A stretch of DNA of 64,000 nucleotides from Antricoccus suffuscus. Lineage in GTDB: Bacteria > Actinomycetota > Actinomycetes > Mycobacteriales > Antricoccaceae. Shown here one piece after another: positions 28,245 through 37,001 of the stretch. The translations under genes and the position numbers were made by a program. How positions within the stretch are numbered: the first letter of the stretch is position 1; every line of letters begins with the position of its first letter. The DNA lies in assembly GCF_003003235.1 (NCBI RefSeq), contig NZ_PVUE01000010.1, forward strand, positions 90,682 through 154,681, in the 5' to 3' direction. A model generated the notes under the pieces. That model was not told the DNA's origin. It saw only the letters and a list, made by a program, of their open reading frames with translations, and searched no databases.

Positions 28245-29318
28245 CTAGTGTGTGCGCGCGGTCGCGGCGTCGGCGAGTTGCGTCAGGCCCGCGCGACCGT
28301 CATCGGTAAGCGATGCCAACTCGATCGCGTCGTGTGCGACACGTACGTCGGTCTCGATCATGGTCTCGACCTCTGCGACGGCGCCGCATTCGGTCAGCCG
28401 GGTACGCAAACTTTCGATTTCGTCAGGGCGGAGGTCAGCCGCGCCAATCCGCTCTAGCAACGCGCGGTCGGAGGGGGCAGTGAGCCGCTTCTGGGCGATA
28501 GCGATGAGTGCGGTTCGTTTGCCTTCGCGCAGGTCGTCGCCGGCCGGTTTGCCGGTGGTCGCCGGGTCGCCGAATACGCCGAGGATGTCATCGCGTAGTT
28601 GGAACGCGACGCCGACATGCAGGCCGAACTCGCGAAGGGCGCCGTGCACGTCGTCGTCGGCCTGGGCAATGCTTGCACCGATGTCGAGGGGGCGAGCGAC
28701 GGTGTACGACGCCGACTTCAGGCGGGCGACCCGAAGCGCCGACTGCAGTGCGGACTCGCCGGATCCCGGATCGGCCTGTTCGAGTACGTCGAGATACTGC
28801 CCGGCCATGACTTCCAGTCGCATCTGGTCGAAGGCGCGGCGTACCCGGCTGTGTGTATCAGGGCTCAGGCCCGCGTCGGCAAGCATCGCGTCGGCGAGGA
28901 TCAGTGCAAGGTCGCCGATGAGGATCGCGGACGCCGTACCGAACTTGTCCGCGTCACCGCGCCAGCGCCGCTCGTTATGCAGGCGCGCGAACTGCCGATG
29001 GACACTGGGGCGGCCGCGCCGCGAGTCGGACTCGTCGATGATGTCGTCGTGCACGAGGGCGCTGATCTGAACCAGTTCGAGCGCGGAGACGGCTCGGATG
29101 ACGGTGCTTGCATCGTCGGCGCTACGACCGGCGGCGAGCCAGCCGCAGTAGGCAAACATCGGCCTGATCCGCTTGCCGCCTCGACCGAATGCGATGAGCT
29201 CCGCGGCGACCGGGGCCAGGTCGGAGGCGATCAGGTCGAGCTTGCTGGCCGCGGTGGACAGGAAGTCCTCGACCGCGACGTCGACCAGGCTGCGCACCTC
29301 GGATAACTGTGTCGTCAC
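28245..29318 (-). CDS. crtE: Geranylgeranyl diphosphate synthase (polyprenyl synthetase, IdsA2/CrtE-like)
   Basis: Protein of 357 residues. First Asp-rich motif ALVHDDIIDESDSRRG; second FQLRDDILGVFGDPATTGKPAGDDLREGKRT; plus FGRGGKRIRP. It makes the C20 precursor for crtB. First gene of the minus-strand carotenoid operon and equivalent in position to Rv2173. Product length C15 or C20 is inferred from context. Confidence 0.92.
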   Translation of the reverse strand: MTTQLSEVRSLVDVAVEDFLSTAASKLDLIASDLAPVAAELIAFGRGGKRIRPMFAYCGWLAAGRSADDASTVIRAVSALELVQISALVHDDIIDESDSRRGRPSVHRQFARLHNERRWRGDADKFGTASAILIGDLALILADAMLADAGLSPDTHSRVRRAFDQMRLEVMAGQYLDVLEQADPGSGESALQSALRVARLKSASYTVARPLDIGASIAQADDDVHGALREFGLHVGVAFQLRDDILGVFGDPATTGKPAGDDLREGKRTALIAIAQKRLTAPSDRALLERIGAADLRPDEIESLRTRLTECGAVAEVETMIETDVRVAHDAIELASLTDDGRAGLTQLADAATARTH

Positions 29319-29399
29319 GGGTGTTGAGTATCCACGGTCATCGGATCGCGGGAGCGGGCGGTGGGCCGAGACGAGCGTGGTCTTGCGTAGGCTGGTGGA

Positions 29400-30305
29400 A
29401 TGTCTGAGGTCTCCCAGTTTCGTACCGTTCGCGACGCGCTCGCGGACGGTCCGACGTTTTCATTCGAGTTCTTCCCACCGCGTGACGAGGAGTCTGAGAC
29501 ACAGTTGTGGGAGGCGTTGCGGAGGTTGGAGCAGCTTGCCCCGTCGTTTGTGTCGGTGACCTACGGTGCCGGTGGTACGACGCGCAGCGGCACGATCCGG
29601 GCGACTGAGCGGATCGCCAAACAGACCACGATGCTGCCGATGGCGCACATTACCGGGGTCGACCACTCGGTCGATGAGTTGCGCAATCTGGTCGGCAATC
29701 TCGCGGCGGTCGGTGTCCGTAACATTCTCGCCGTGCGCGGGGATCCTCCTGGCGATCCGGAAGCGACCTGGGTCAAGCATCCCGAGGGAATCGAGTACGC
29801 CGAGGAGCTGGTCACGCTCGTGCGCGATGCGGGTGACTTCTCGGTCGGCGTCGCGGCGTTCCCGTTCAAGCATCCGCGCTCGCCGGACATCGACACCGAT
29901 GCGAGATACTTCGTCCAGAAGGCCAGGGCTGGCGCGGACTTTGCGATCACTCAGCTTTTCTTCGATGCCGAGGACTATCTGCGACTGAGGGACCGGATCG
30001 CGGCGCTTGACTGCGACATCCCGATTATTCCGGGCATTATGCCGGTGCTGTCGGCCAGCACGATCGAGCGCGCACCCAAACTGTCCGGTGCGCCATTCCC
30101 GGAAAAGCTCGGTGCTCAGTTCGCCGCGCTTCATGACGACAAGGCCGCGGTGCGTGAGCTCGGCATCGCCAACGCGACGCAACTGTGTCAGCGGCTTCTC
30201 GACGAAGGCGCGCCGGGGATCCATTTCATCACGATGAACCGCTCCAAGGCGACGCTGGAGATTTGGGACCAGCTCGGCATCAAACGGTCGCCGGCCCGCC
30301 TGTAG
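29400..30305 (+). CDS. metF: 5,10-methylenetetrahydrofolate reductase
   Basis: Protein of 301 residues. FSFEFFPPRDEESE at the N-terminus, SVTYGAGGTTRSGT, HITGVDHS, NILAVRGDPPGD and FITQLFFD-like AITQLFFDAEDY, all MTHFR family. It reduces methylene-THF to methyl-THF for methionine synthesis. Divergent from the GGPP synthase as in Rv2172c/Rv2173; the 81-base gap holds both promoters. Converges with the flavin reductase with 7 bases between stops. Confidence 0.95.
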   Translation: MSEVSQFRTVRDALADGPTFSFEFFPPRDEESETQLWEALRRLEQLAPSFVSVTYGAGGTTRSGTIRATERIAKQTTMLPMAHITGVDHSVDELRNLVGNLAAVGVRNILAVRGDPPGDPEATWVKHPEGIEYAEELVTLVRDAGDFSVGVAAFPFKHPRSPDIDTDARYFVQKARAGADFAITQLFFDAEDYLRLRDRIAALDCDIPIIPGIMPVLSASTIERAPKLSGAPFPEKLGAQFAALHDDKAAVRELGIANATQLCQRLLDEGAPGIHFITMNRSKATLEIWDQLGIKRSPARL

Positions 30306-30312
30306 TGCGCCG

Positions 30313-30930
30313 CTAGCGCTCGAGGTCCTTGTACTTCTTGCGGGGTTCGTCCAGCACCCGACCGACCGTCGACCACTGGTTCTTGCCGAGGCGCGCGAGC
30401 GGCATCAGGTCTTCGATCCGCGGATGCGGGCGGCGTGGGTTGGTCAGGTCGAGCACCGATTCGTCGATGCTGAAGTTGACGACGTCGCCCATCACCACGG
30501 TCGAGTTGCCGATCTCGATGGTGTCGCGCAGTCGGCACTCAAAGGCGACGGGCGACTCCGCAACCCGCTTGGGGGCGACCAGGAGGCTGTCCTGTCGAGT
30601 CAGACCGATTTCGTCGTACTCGCTCAGATGCGGCGGGAAGTCGATCGACGTGTCATTGACCTTGTCGAACAGTGGCTCCGGCGTCAGGCAGATCACGAAC
30701 TCCTTCGTCGCCTGAACGTTGCGAAGCGTGTCCTTTGACCCGACGGAGGTGAACTGTACGACGGGCGGGTCCGCCGCTGCCACAGTGAAAAATGAGTGGG
30801 GCGCCAGATTGTCCACTCCATCCGCGGACAGCGTGCTCACCCAGGCGATCGGGCGCGGCAGCACCGTCGCGGTCATCAGGTGGTAGGCGCCGCCTCGTTC
30901 GAGGTCATTTATGCCGAAGTCCCGTCGCAT
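30313..30930 (-). CDS. Flavin reductase-like FMN-binding protein
   Basis: Protein of 205 residues. TVLPRPIAWVSTLSADGVDNLAPHSFFTVAAADPPVVQF is the flavin reductase-like split-barrel signature. Such proteins reduce FMN or act as its carrier. The ATG lies inside the end of the CrtO-like gene (26-base overlap), so the two are translated together. It may supply reduced flavin to that oxidoreductase; this is inference. Confidence 0.88.
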   Translation of the reverse strand: MRRDFGINDLERGGAYHLMTATVLPRPIAWVSTLSADGVDNLAPHSFFTVAAADPPVVQFTSVGSKDTLRNVQATKEFVICLTPEPLFDKVNDTSIDFPPHLSEYDEIGLTRQDSLLVAPKRVAESPVAFECRLRDTIEIGNSTVVMGDVVNFSIDESVLDLTNPRRPHPRIEDLMPLARLGKNQWSTVGRVLDEPRKKYKDLER

Positions 30931-32512
30931 TCGACCAATCTAGCAATCGGCCGAGCACCGAGGACCGGTCGGCAAGTACGGCGTGCGCTGCCGACCGGCC
31001 GCTGGCACCGAACACGCCGCCACCGGGATGGGTTGATGCACCGGTGATGTAGAGCCCGTCGACGTCACTGATTCGGTAGTCGGCGTACTTCGGCACCGGG
31101 CGCAGGCTGAACATCTGGTCCAGAGTCATCTCCAAATGCATGACGTTGCCGCGCAGCAGGCCCAGCTCGCGCTCGATTTCCAGCGGCGTCTGGACCCATA
31201 GGTCCTGAACGGAGTCCGCGAAGCCGGGGGCGTGTCGCTCGACGACCTCGACAAGCTTGGCCGCTTCGCGATCGGCGATGTCGTGCCAGGACTCGCCCTC
31301 GAGGTGGTACGCGTGCCACTGACCCCAGATAGTGACCGTGTGGCGTCCGGCTGGGGCGAGGGTGTCATCGCGTCCGCTGGGCGCCATGACGAGCGCGGCC
31401 GGGTTAGTCGGTGCCCGACCTGCGAGGAATTCCCCGTAGTTGCGGCGAAGTTCGACTCTGCTGTCGGCCAGCAGCGTCATCGCATGATGCGCAATGCCCG
31501 CCTCGTCGGCGAGATAGCCAGGCAGTGTGTCGGTCACCGCGCGCACGACCATGCCCAGTCCGTTGCCGGTCCGGGCGTTGCCGCGTAGCTCGGCAGTGAC
31601 CTTCGGGGCGGTGCCTTCGATCAGCGTCGCGGTGGTCTGGACGTGGCACCCGGCGACCACCTGCCGAGCTTGGATCTGGTCGCCCGAGGTTGTGGTCACG
31701 GAGCGCACTTTGCCCGCGCGGCACGAGATCTCGGCGGCGCCGTCGCCCAGCCGGAGGGTGCCGCCGTACGACGCGAAGCACGAGGCGAGCGCCTCGGAGA
31801 GCTTGCCGCTGCCGCCGACCGGATGACCCGGAGCAATACGGTGCATCATGGTCAGCCAGCCCACGAGATCCGCGGTGGCCGGCTCGTGGCTGGGCGGGCC
31901 GGACTGCGCCGCCATCCATGCCAATGCCGTCTTGAGCCGTTCGTCATGGAAGTAGGAGTCCAGTACGGCGTCGGCGCTGCCGAGGAACTCCCGGCTCATC
32001 TGAGCGACGCCGGAGCGGCTCGCCTTGCGCAGCCCTGCCATCGCTCGCGCGAGATGTGCGGGGGTCGGTGACTGCTGGAAGAAGTCGAACACGACCTCGT
32101 TGCGCGGCAGCCAGTCGCGGGTGAAACGTCGGTACGCGTCGGCGTCGGCCATGCCGCAGACCGCGGCGATCGACTCGCATGTGCGCTCGATGTCCACCCA
32201 GAACACCAGAGCGTCCGGGGTACCGTCGTCGGCGCGGATCGGCGCGAACCCCCACGGGTCCATGTCCTGGTAGATCAGCCCGTGCGCGGCGAGGTCGAGG
32301 TCTTCGACGATGCCGGTGTGCCGGATCATGATGTGCGCGCTGGAACCGCGGTCCATCAGCACGCCAGGGAATCGCTCGACGGTGGATACGGCCCCGCCGA
32401 CGACGGCATCTTGCTCGACGATCTCGACATTCAGCCCCGAACGCGCCAAGTAACAGCCGGTCACCAGTGCGTTATGTCCCGCGCCGACGATCACGACGTC
32501 GCGGCCGCTCAC
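30905..32512 (-). CDS. CrtO/PYROXD2-like NAD(P)/FAD oxidoreductase
   Basis: Protein of 535 residues. VVIVGAGHNALVTGCYLARSGLNVEIVEQD is the FAD site of the CrtO/PYROXD2 branch (GxGHN), and GLYITGASTHPGGGVFGASGRSAA is its C-terminal motif. CrtO members include beta-carotene 4-ketolases; others have unknown substrates. Because a full beta-carotene route lies 3-9 kb away, ketolase activity is plausible but not shown. Overlaps GNAT (ATGA) upstream and flavin reductase downstream. Confidence 0.88.
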   Translation of the reverse strand: MSGRDVVIVGAGHNALVTGCYLARSGLNVEIVEQDAVVGGAVSTVERFPGVLMDRGSSAHIMIRHTGIVEDLDLAAHGLIYQDMDPWGFAPIRADDGTPDALVFWVDIERTCESIAAVCGMADADAYRRFTRDWLPRNEVVFDFFQQSPTPAHLARAMAGLRKASRSGVAQMSREFLGSADAVLDSYFHDERLKTALAWMAAQSGPPSHEPATADLVGWLTMMHRIAPGHPVGGSGKLSEALASCFASYGGTLRLGDGAAEISCRAGKVRSVTTTSGDQIQARQVVAGCHVQTTATLIEGTAPKVTAELRGNARTGNGLGMVVRAVTDTLPGYLADEAGIAHHAMTLLADSRVELRRNYGEFLAGRAPTNPAALVMAPSGRDDTLAPAGRHTVTIWGQWHAYHLEGESWHDIADREAAKLVEVVERHAPGFADSVQDLWVQTPLEIERELGLLRGNVMHLEMTLDQMFSLRPVPKYADYRISDVDGLYITGASTHPGGGVFGASGRSAAHAVLADRSSVLGRLLDWSNATGLRHK

Positions 32513-33087
32513 GTGGACGCGTCCGTGCGGCGTAACCCGAGAATTGCGAACGGTCGGTCGTCGCCGGGAAAGGTGACGGCACTGGCGATCCGGCCGAATC
32601 CGGCGTTGCGGTAAAGGTGATGCGCCGTCGACTCGCCCTCGGGTGTCGACAGCAACACGGTGGCGCCTGCGCTCTCGGTGAGAATATGGCCGAGCAGTTG
32701 CCGACCGGTGCCGGCGCCTTGGTACGTCGGCGCGACATGTAGTTCACACAGCTCGAATGCGTCCGAGGTCCACGCCTGAACCGTGGTGGGGTCGCTGGCC
32801 GCGAGCATCTGCTGCACATGGTCGTACCACCATTGGCCGGGGGAGCAGCGGTAGCCGTAGCCGAATCCGACCAGCCGTGTTCGGAGAAACGCGCCCACCG
32901 CATAAAAATCCGGGTGTTCCAGGTGCTTACGAGCGATCGAGACGCGCATCGGGATGACTGCCTTCGGATAGCTCATCGCCTGCGCGTAGATCTCGATGGC
33001 GTCTGGCAGGAGCGCTTCGAACTGCGCCTGGTCGAGCCGGCGTACGTGCGGCGTCTGGCGTTTGTTCCGCGCGAAGATCGAGGGCAT
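32509..33087 (-). CDS. GNAT-family N-acetyltransferase
   Basis: Protein of 192 residues. The acetyl-CoA loop is in LHVAPTYQGAGTGRQLL, followed by LLSTPEGESTAHHLYRNAGF. It resembles Rv2170. First gene of a three-gene operon (GNAT, CrtO-like, flavin reductase). Substrate unknown. Confidence 0.87.
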   Translation of the reverse strand: MPSIFARNKRQTPHVRRLDQAQFEALLPDAIEIYAQAMSYPKAVIPMRVSIARKHLEHPDFYAVGAFLRTRLVGFGYGYRCSPGQWWYDHVQQMLAASDPTTVQAWTSDAFELCELHVAPTYQGAGTGRQLLGHILTESAGATVLLSTPEGESTAHHLYRNAGFGRIASAVTFPGDDRPFAILGLRRTDAST

Positions 33088-33108
33088 GGGGTGACGTCGT
33101 CGCCTGTG

Positions 33109-33624
33109 CTACGCGACGTCCGCGGGCGTACCGCCGGTGACCTGCAGCAGTTCGGCGTACGACGTGGCGAAGACGGTATTGGTGTGCCCGGCTGCGGCCC
33201 AGACCGCGTCGTACTTTGACAGCCAGGTGTCGACGACGGTCTCTATGGGCTGTGGATGTCCGAGCGGCGCGACGCCACCGATCGTCTGGCCGGTGTGCGC
33301 CTTGACAAACGCGGCATCGGCGCGCTTGATTGTCGATTTGCCTAGTGTCGCGGCCAGCTTGGCGGTGTCGACGCGGTGCGCACCTGACGTCAGCACGAGC
33401 AGCGGACCGCCGTCTGCGTTGAAGATCAGGCTATTGGCTATTTGGCCGACATCGATTCCGAGGGCCTGCGCCGCGATCGCCGCGGTGTGTGCCGGTTCGC
33501 TGAAGCTGACCACCTCGGCCTCGACGCGGTGTGTGGCTAGGGCCGAAACGACGGCCTGTACGGCGGCGTGGGTGAGGTACGTCTCGGGAGCGCGGGTTGC
33601 GGACGGGATCTGCTCAGGTGACAT
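33109..33624 (-). CDS. ybaK: YbaK/EbsC-type aminoacyl-tRNA deacylase
   Basis: Protein of 171 residues from ATG 33624. IANSLIFNADGGPLLVLTSGAHRVD, then GKSTIKRADAAFVKAHTGQTIGGVAPLGHP, match the YbaK/ProX editing domain; the conserved Lys in GKSTI and the GGVAPLGHP loop are present. It would remove mischarged amino acids (for example Cys from tRNA-Pro). Ends 21 bases before the GNAT start. Confidence 0.9.
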   Translation of the reverse strand: MSPEQIPSATRAPETYLTHAAVQAVVSALATHRVEAEVVSFSEPAHTAAIAAQALGIDVGQIANSLIFNADGGPLLVLTSGAHRVDTAKLAATLGKSTIKRADAAFVKAHTGQTIGGVAPLGHPQPIETVVDTWLSKYDAVWAAAGHTNTVFATSYAELLQVTGGTPADVA

Positions 33625-33702
33625 ATGACCATCTTGACCGACCCGGCCACCGGCGCGCTCGGCGGCTGCCAAAAGTTGTCGTACCGATTCGCTACGTTTG
33701 GG

Positions 33703-33734
33703 TTGACTTCGAGCGTTCCCGAACGTACGTTCGA
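33703..33734 (+). promoter_or_regulatory. Promoter with overlapping LexA (SOS-box-like) palindrome
   Basis: TTGACT at 33703-33708 and TACGTT at 33726-33731 are 17 bases apart. The perfect palindrome CGAACGTACGTTCG (33720-33733, then A) covers the -10. The actinobacterial LexA box is TCGAAC-N4-GTTCGA; here only the first T differs. It lies 124 bases upstream of the HEPN gene whose run ends in dinB. LexA binding is inferred. Confidence 0.72.
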
Positions 33735-33857
33735 AGTGTTGTTGGGGAGGGTCGCCCGCCCTTCGACTCGGCGGGCGGCCCGGCAACAGATCGACCCACA
33801 GTAGTTCTGCGACGACGAATAGCTCTTCGACAAATACTCAATCTTGATGGTGCTGAT

Positions 33858-34331
33858 ATGAACGACAACTCCGCTACTGCCCGACAGCTGCTCACCGCCG
33901 CGTGGCGGTCGATCGCCGAAGCGACTCAGCACGATGATCCGACCGACCGGTTCGACGCCGCCAACGTGGCGGCATTGCGGGCCGCGGCCGCCGTCGTGAG
34001 TGTGCGCGCGCATCCCGCGGGCACAAACGGCGTACCGGGCGATCGACGCCGCGGGCTCGAGACCGTCTGGGACATTCTGCCGCGGATCGCCCCCGAGCTC
34101 GCGGAGTGGGCCGACTTTTTCGCCGTACACTCGCGGGTGCGTGGTGTCGCGCGCTCGGATCGATCGGTGCGGATCGGTCAGCGCCAAGCCGACGACCTGC
34201 TGCGCGATGCCGACCGGTTCGCCCACCAGGTCCGCGGGATGTTGCTCCGCGACCGCACTACTAGGTCGGCCTCGAACGCTATGCCGGCCTCGGATATCCA
34301 GCCCGCCTCGCACATCGGGACGGCTCGATAA
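33858..34331 (+). CDS. SAV_6107-type HEPN domain protein
   Basis: Protein of 157 residues from ATG 33858. All-helical: TARQLLTAAWRSIAEATQ, FDAANVAALRAAAAVVSVRAHP, VWDILPRIAPELAEWADFFAVHSRVR, and RQADDLLRDADRFAHQVRGML. This pattern matches the SAV_6107 HEPN family of actinobacteria. I do not see the RX4-6H motif of ribonuclease HEPN toxins, so a nuclease role is not supported. It is first in the gene run leading to dinB. Confidence 0.78.
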   Translation: MNDNSATARQLLTAAWRSIAEATQHDDPTDRFDAANVAALRAAAAVVSVRAHPAGTNGVPGDRRRGLETVWDILPRIAPELAEWADFFAVHSRVRGVARSDRSVRIGQRQADDLLRDADRFAHQVRGMLLRDRTTRSASNAMPASDIQPASHIGTAR

Positions 34332-34390
34332 GGGATGATCGGGGCACTGGCTTCAGAGCCCAGCGCTGAGCGACCCGAAAGGCATCTGGC

Positions 34391-35134
34391 ATGGCTGCAA
34401 TCGACCCGACATCCGCAGGCGACCGCATGGTCTCCGGAGCCCTGGCCGAAGTGGTCGAAGAGCTGCTCAAGCACCGGCAGTCCGAGCGTCAGGTCACGGT
34501 CCTCGACCTCGGTGGCGGCACCGGGGTGTACGCGGTGCCGCTGGCCAGGGCCGGGCACCCGGTCACGGTGGTCGATCAGAGTCCCGACGCGCTTGCGACG
34601 TTACGTCGCCGGGCCAACGCCGCGGGAGTAGGTGACCTCGTGACCGCCGTTGTCAGCGACCTCGACGCCTTCGACGGTGGTAGCGCCGAGCTCGCGGCCG
34701 ACGTCGTGCTGTGCCATCGGGTGCTCGAGTACGTCGACAACCCAGTCCAGACGCTGATCGAGGCCGGTCGCGCGGTGCGCGCCGGCGGCGTACTCAGCGT
34801 CGTCAGCGCCTCTCGCTTCGGTGCGATATTGAGCCGGGTACTCGGCGGGCGCTGTGAGGAGGCTCGTGCGCTGCTCGACGACCCGCACGGTCGCGTCGGC
34901 GCCGCCGATCAAATCGTTCGCCGGTTCGAGGTCGGTCAACTCACCGAACTGCTGGCGCAGGCCTCGCTATCGGTGATCAGCAGCCGAGGGGTCGGCCTCT
35001 TCGAAGAACTGACCAGTCGGCACGGCACGCTGTCGGACAACGGGCTGGCGACTACTCTCGATCGCACCGCGCCATTCGTCGAGGTGGCGCCGTACATCCA
35101 TCTGCTTGCCCAGCCCGTGCGCCAGGGGAGCTAG
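34391..35134 (+). CDS. Class I SAM-dependent methyltransferase
   Basis: Protein of 247 residues. SAM-binding motif I is LDLGGGTGVYAVPLARAGHPVTVVD; then HRVLEYVDNPVQTL and AGRAVRAGGVLSVVSASR fit small-molecule or tRNA-modifying (CmoM-like) methyltransferases. Substrate unknown. It follows the HEPN gene by 59 bases and precedes dinB by 32. Confidence 0.88.
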   Translation: MAAIDPTSAGDRMVSGALAEVVEELLKHRQSERQVTVLDLGGGTGVYAVPLARAGHPVTVVDQSPDALATLRRRANAAGVGDLVTAVVSDLDAFDGGSAELAADVVLCHRVLEYVDNPVQTLIEAGRAVRAGGVLSVVSASRFGAILSRVLGGRCEEARALLDDPHGRVGAADQIVRRFEVGQLTELLAQASLSVISSRGVGLFEELTSRHGTLSDNGLATTLDRTAPFVEVAPYIHLLAQPVRQGS

Positions 35135-35149
35135 CTCATGCGCCAAGTA

Positions 35150-35178
35150 AATGGGACGTAGCACTAATGGGACGTAGC
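35150..35178. repeat. Duplicated dinB start region making a short upstream frame
   Basis: The 13-mer AATGGGACGTAGC occurs at 35150-35162 and again at 35166-35178. The first copy opens an 8-codon frame (ATG 35151, stop TAG 35175-35177) that overlaps the dinB ATG at 35167 in another frame. Confidence 0.85.
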
Positions 35179-36477
35179 GCCGACCAGCCACGGGTCCGGC
35201 AAGGCGACCAGACGCGGGTCGACGACACCGGGTGCCACTTCTTGCACGTCGACATGGACGCGTTCTTCGCCAGTGTCGAGATTCGGCGCAACCCAGAGTT
35301 GCGAGGCAAACCGGTCGTCGTCGGCGGCCCGGAAAACCGCGGCGTCGTGGCCGCGGCCAGCTACGAGGCGCGCAAGTACGGCGTTCGCAGCGCAATGCCG
35401 ATGAGTCGCGCGCTTCGGCTGTGCCCGCACGCGGTAGTCATCGGCGGTAACCACGCCGACTACGGCGCGGTATCTCGCGAGGTCATGGCGATATTGCGGG
35501 ATGTCACACCGCTGGTTCAGCCGCTCTCACTCGACGAGGCGTTCCTGGACATCCGCGGCGCGATCAGGCTGCTCGGGTCGCCGCGCGAGATCGCCACGGC
35601 AATCCGCGCGAGGGTCGAGCAACAACTCGGCCTCACCTGCTCGGTCGGCGTGGCAAGTGTGATGTTCGTTGCCAAGATCGCCAGCACCCGGTGTAAGCCG
35701 GACGGCATGATGATTGTGCCGGCCGATCGGGTCCTCGACTTTCTGCATCCGCTTCCGGTCTCGGCGCTGTGGGGCGTCGGTCCGCGCACCGAGCAACGAC
35801 TGCGGGCGCTCGGCATTCAGACAGTCGCCGACGTCGCGTTGGCGCGCTTCGAGACGCTACGCAGCAACATCGGGGCGGCCGCCGCGACCCATTTGCGCCA
35901 GCTCGCGACGGGTATCGACAATCGACCCGTGGTCCCCGAGCGGGTGGAGAAGTCGATCGGCGCGGAGGAGACCTACCTCTATGACTTGGTCGATTCCGAC
36001 CGGGTCGTCACCGAACTTCACAAGCTGTGTCAAAAAGTTGGCACGCGGTTACGCACCGCCGACATGCGGGCGAAGTCCGTCGCCCTCAAGCTGCGCACGC
36101 CGGACTTCACCACACTGTCGCGCTCGCGGGTGCTTCCGGGCCCGACCGACGTGGCGCGCGAACTGTTCGGCACGGCCCGCGAACTATGGACCGAGTTCGA
36201 GCGCACTGAGCTCAATGGACGCGGACTGCGGCTCCTCGGCGTGCGGGCCGAGAAGCTGTCCCAGCCGGACGACGCCCCAGAGCAGCTGACCTTCGACACG
36301 GTCGAACGTGATCCCGGCTGGGCACAAGCCGAGCGCGCGATTGACCAGTTGGTCTCGCGGTACGGCGCCGGCGCGCTCCGCCCCGCGGCACTGCTGCAAC
36401 GAAGTTCGGACGCAACCTCGAGTACGCCAACCCGCCAAATTATCCGCGAAGAACCCCGCGCAAACCCGGCTGATTAG
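35167..36477 (+). CDS. dinB: DNA polymerase IV (Y-family)
   Basis: Protein of 436 residues. Catalytic acids in HVDMDAFFASVE and PLSLDEAFLD; SYEARKYGVRSAMPM; helix-hairpin-helix ALWGVGPRTEQRLRALGI; little-finger domain to about residue 350. C-terminal QLTFD may be the beta-clamp motif. It performs error-prone bypass synthesis. The upstream operon promoter carries a LexA-like box, matching SOS control. Confidence 0.95.
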   Translation: MGRSADQPRVRQGDQTRVDDTGCHFLHVDMDAFFASVEIRRNPELRGKPVVVGGPENRGVVAAASYEARKYGVRSAMPMSRALRLCPHAVVIGGNHADYGAVSREVMAILRDVTPLVQPLSLDEAFLDIRGAIRLLGSPREIATAIRARVEQQLGLTCSVGVASVMFVAKIASTRCKPDGMMIVPADRVLDFLHPLPVSALWGVGPRTEQRLRALGIQTVADVALARFETLRSNIGAAAATHLRQLATGIDNRPVVPERVEKSIGAEETYLYDLVDSDRVVTELHKLCQKVGTRLRTADMRAKSVALKLRTPDFTTLSRSRVLPGPTDVARELFGTARELWTEFERTELNGRGLRLLGVRAEKLSQPDDAPEQLTFDTVERDPGWAQAERAIDQLVSRYGAGALRPAALLQRSSDATSSTPTRQIIREEPRANPAD

Positions 36478-36567
36478 TAATAGATTCAGTAGTGAGACCG
36501 ACTCCGAATACGGCGAAATGACCAGCCGCCTACCGCGGAACCGGAATCGCTCGTATCCTTAAGGGAG

Positions 36568-36583
36568 CACGGTGTTCACCGTG
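36568..36583. promoter_or_regulatory. Inverted repeat upstream of the DUF3040 gene
   Basis: CACGGTG (36568-36574) and CACCGTG (36577-36583) with a 2-base spacer, 26 bases before the DUF3040 ATG. Candidate operator. Confidence 0.4.
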
Positions 36584-36609
36584 ACTCAGAACGACGCTAG
36601 GAGGAGCGG

Positions 36610-36981
36610 ATGCCCCTCTCCGAACACGAACAGCGTTTGCTCGAGCAGATCGAGCAGTCGCTGTACGCCGAAGACCCCAAATTCAGTGCGACGGTGAAGT
36701 CGACCGACGTGAGAGCTATGTCCGCAAGGCGCATCCGCATCGGAATCGCGCTAGTCGTTCTTGGCTTGGTCGTGCTAGTCGGCGGCGTGTGGCTCAACAA
36801 TGTCTTCGTTGGTGTGCTGGGCTTCTTAATCATGTTCGGCGGCGGCGTGCTCGGAGTCATTGCGGCACAGGCGCCGGCGCCCCCACCGGGTCAGAAGAAG
36901 TCAGGTCAGGATGCGCCACCGGCCAAGTCGACCGTGAAAGACCGGTTTGAAGAGCGACTTCGTAAACGTTTCGACCAGTAG
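36610..36981 (+). CDS. DUF3040 membrane protein
   Basis: Protein of 123 residues behind AGGAGGAG. MPLSEHEQRLLEQIEQSLYAEDPKF is the exact DUF3040 opening. Two hydrophobic helices (IGIALVVLGLVVLVGGVWL and VFVGVLGFLIMFGGGVLGVI) and a basic tail follow. Found next to dcw clusters in actinobacteria; function unknown. Confidence 0.92.
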   Translation: MPLSEHEQRLLEQIEQSLYAEDPKFSATVKSTDVRAMSARRIRIGIALVVLGLVVLVGGVWLNNVFVGVLGFLIMFGGGVLGVIAAQAPAPPPGQKKSGQDAPPAKSTVKDRFEERLRKRFDQ

Positions 36982-37001
36982 TCAGCGGTTCCGCACCATT
37001 C

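Noticed and set aside
33858..36477. HEPN-methyltransferase as a toxin-antitoxin or defence module
   Set aside because: The HEPN protein lacks the RX4-6H ribonuclease motif and no nucleotidyltransferase partner is present.
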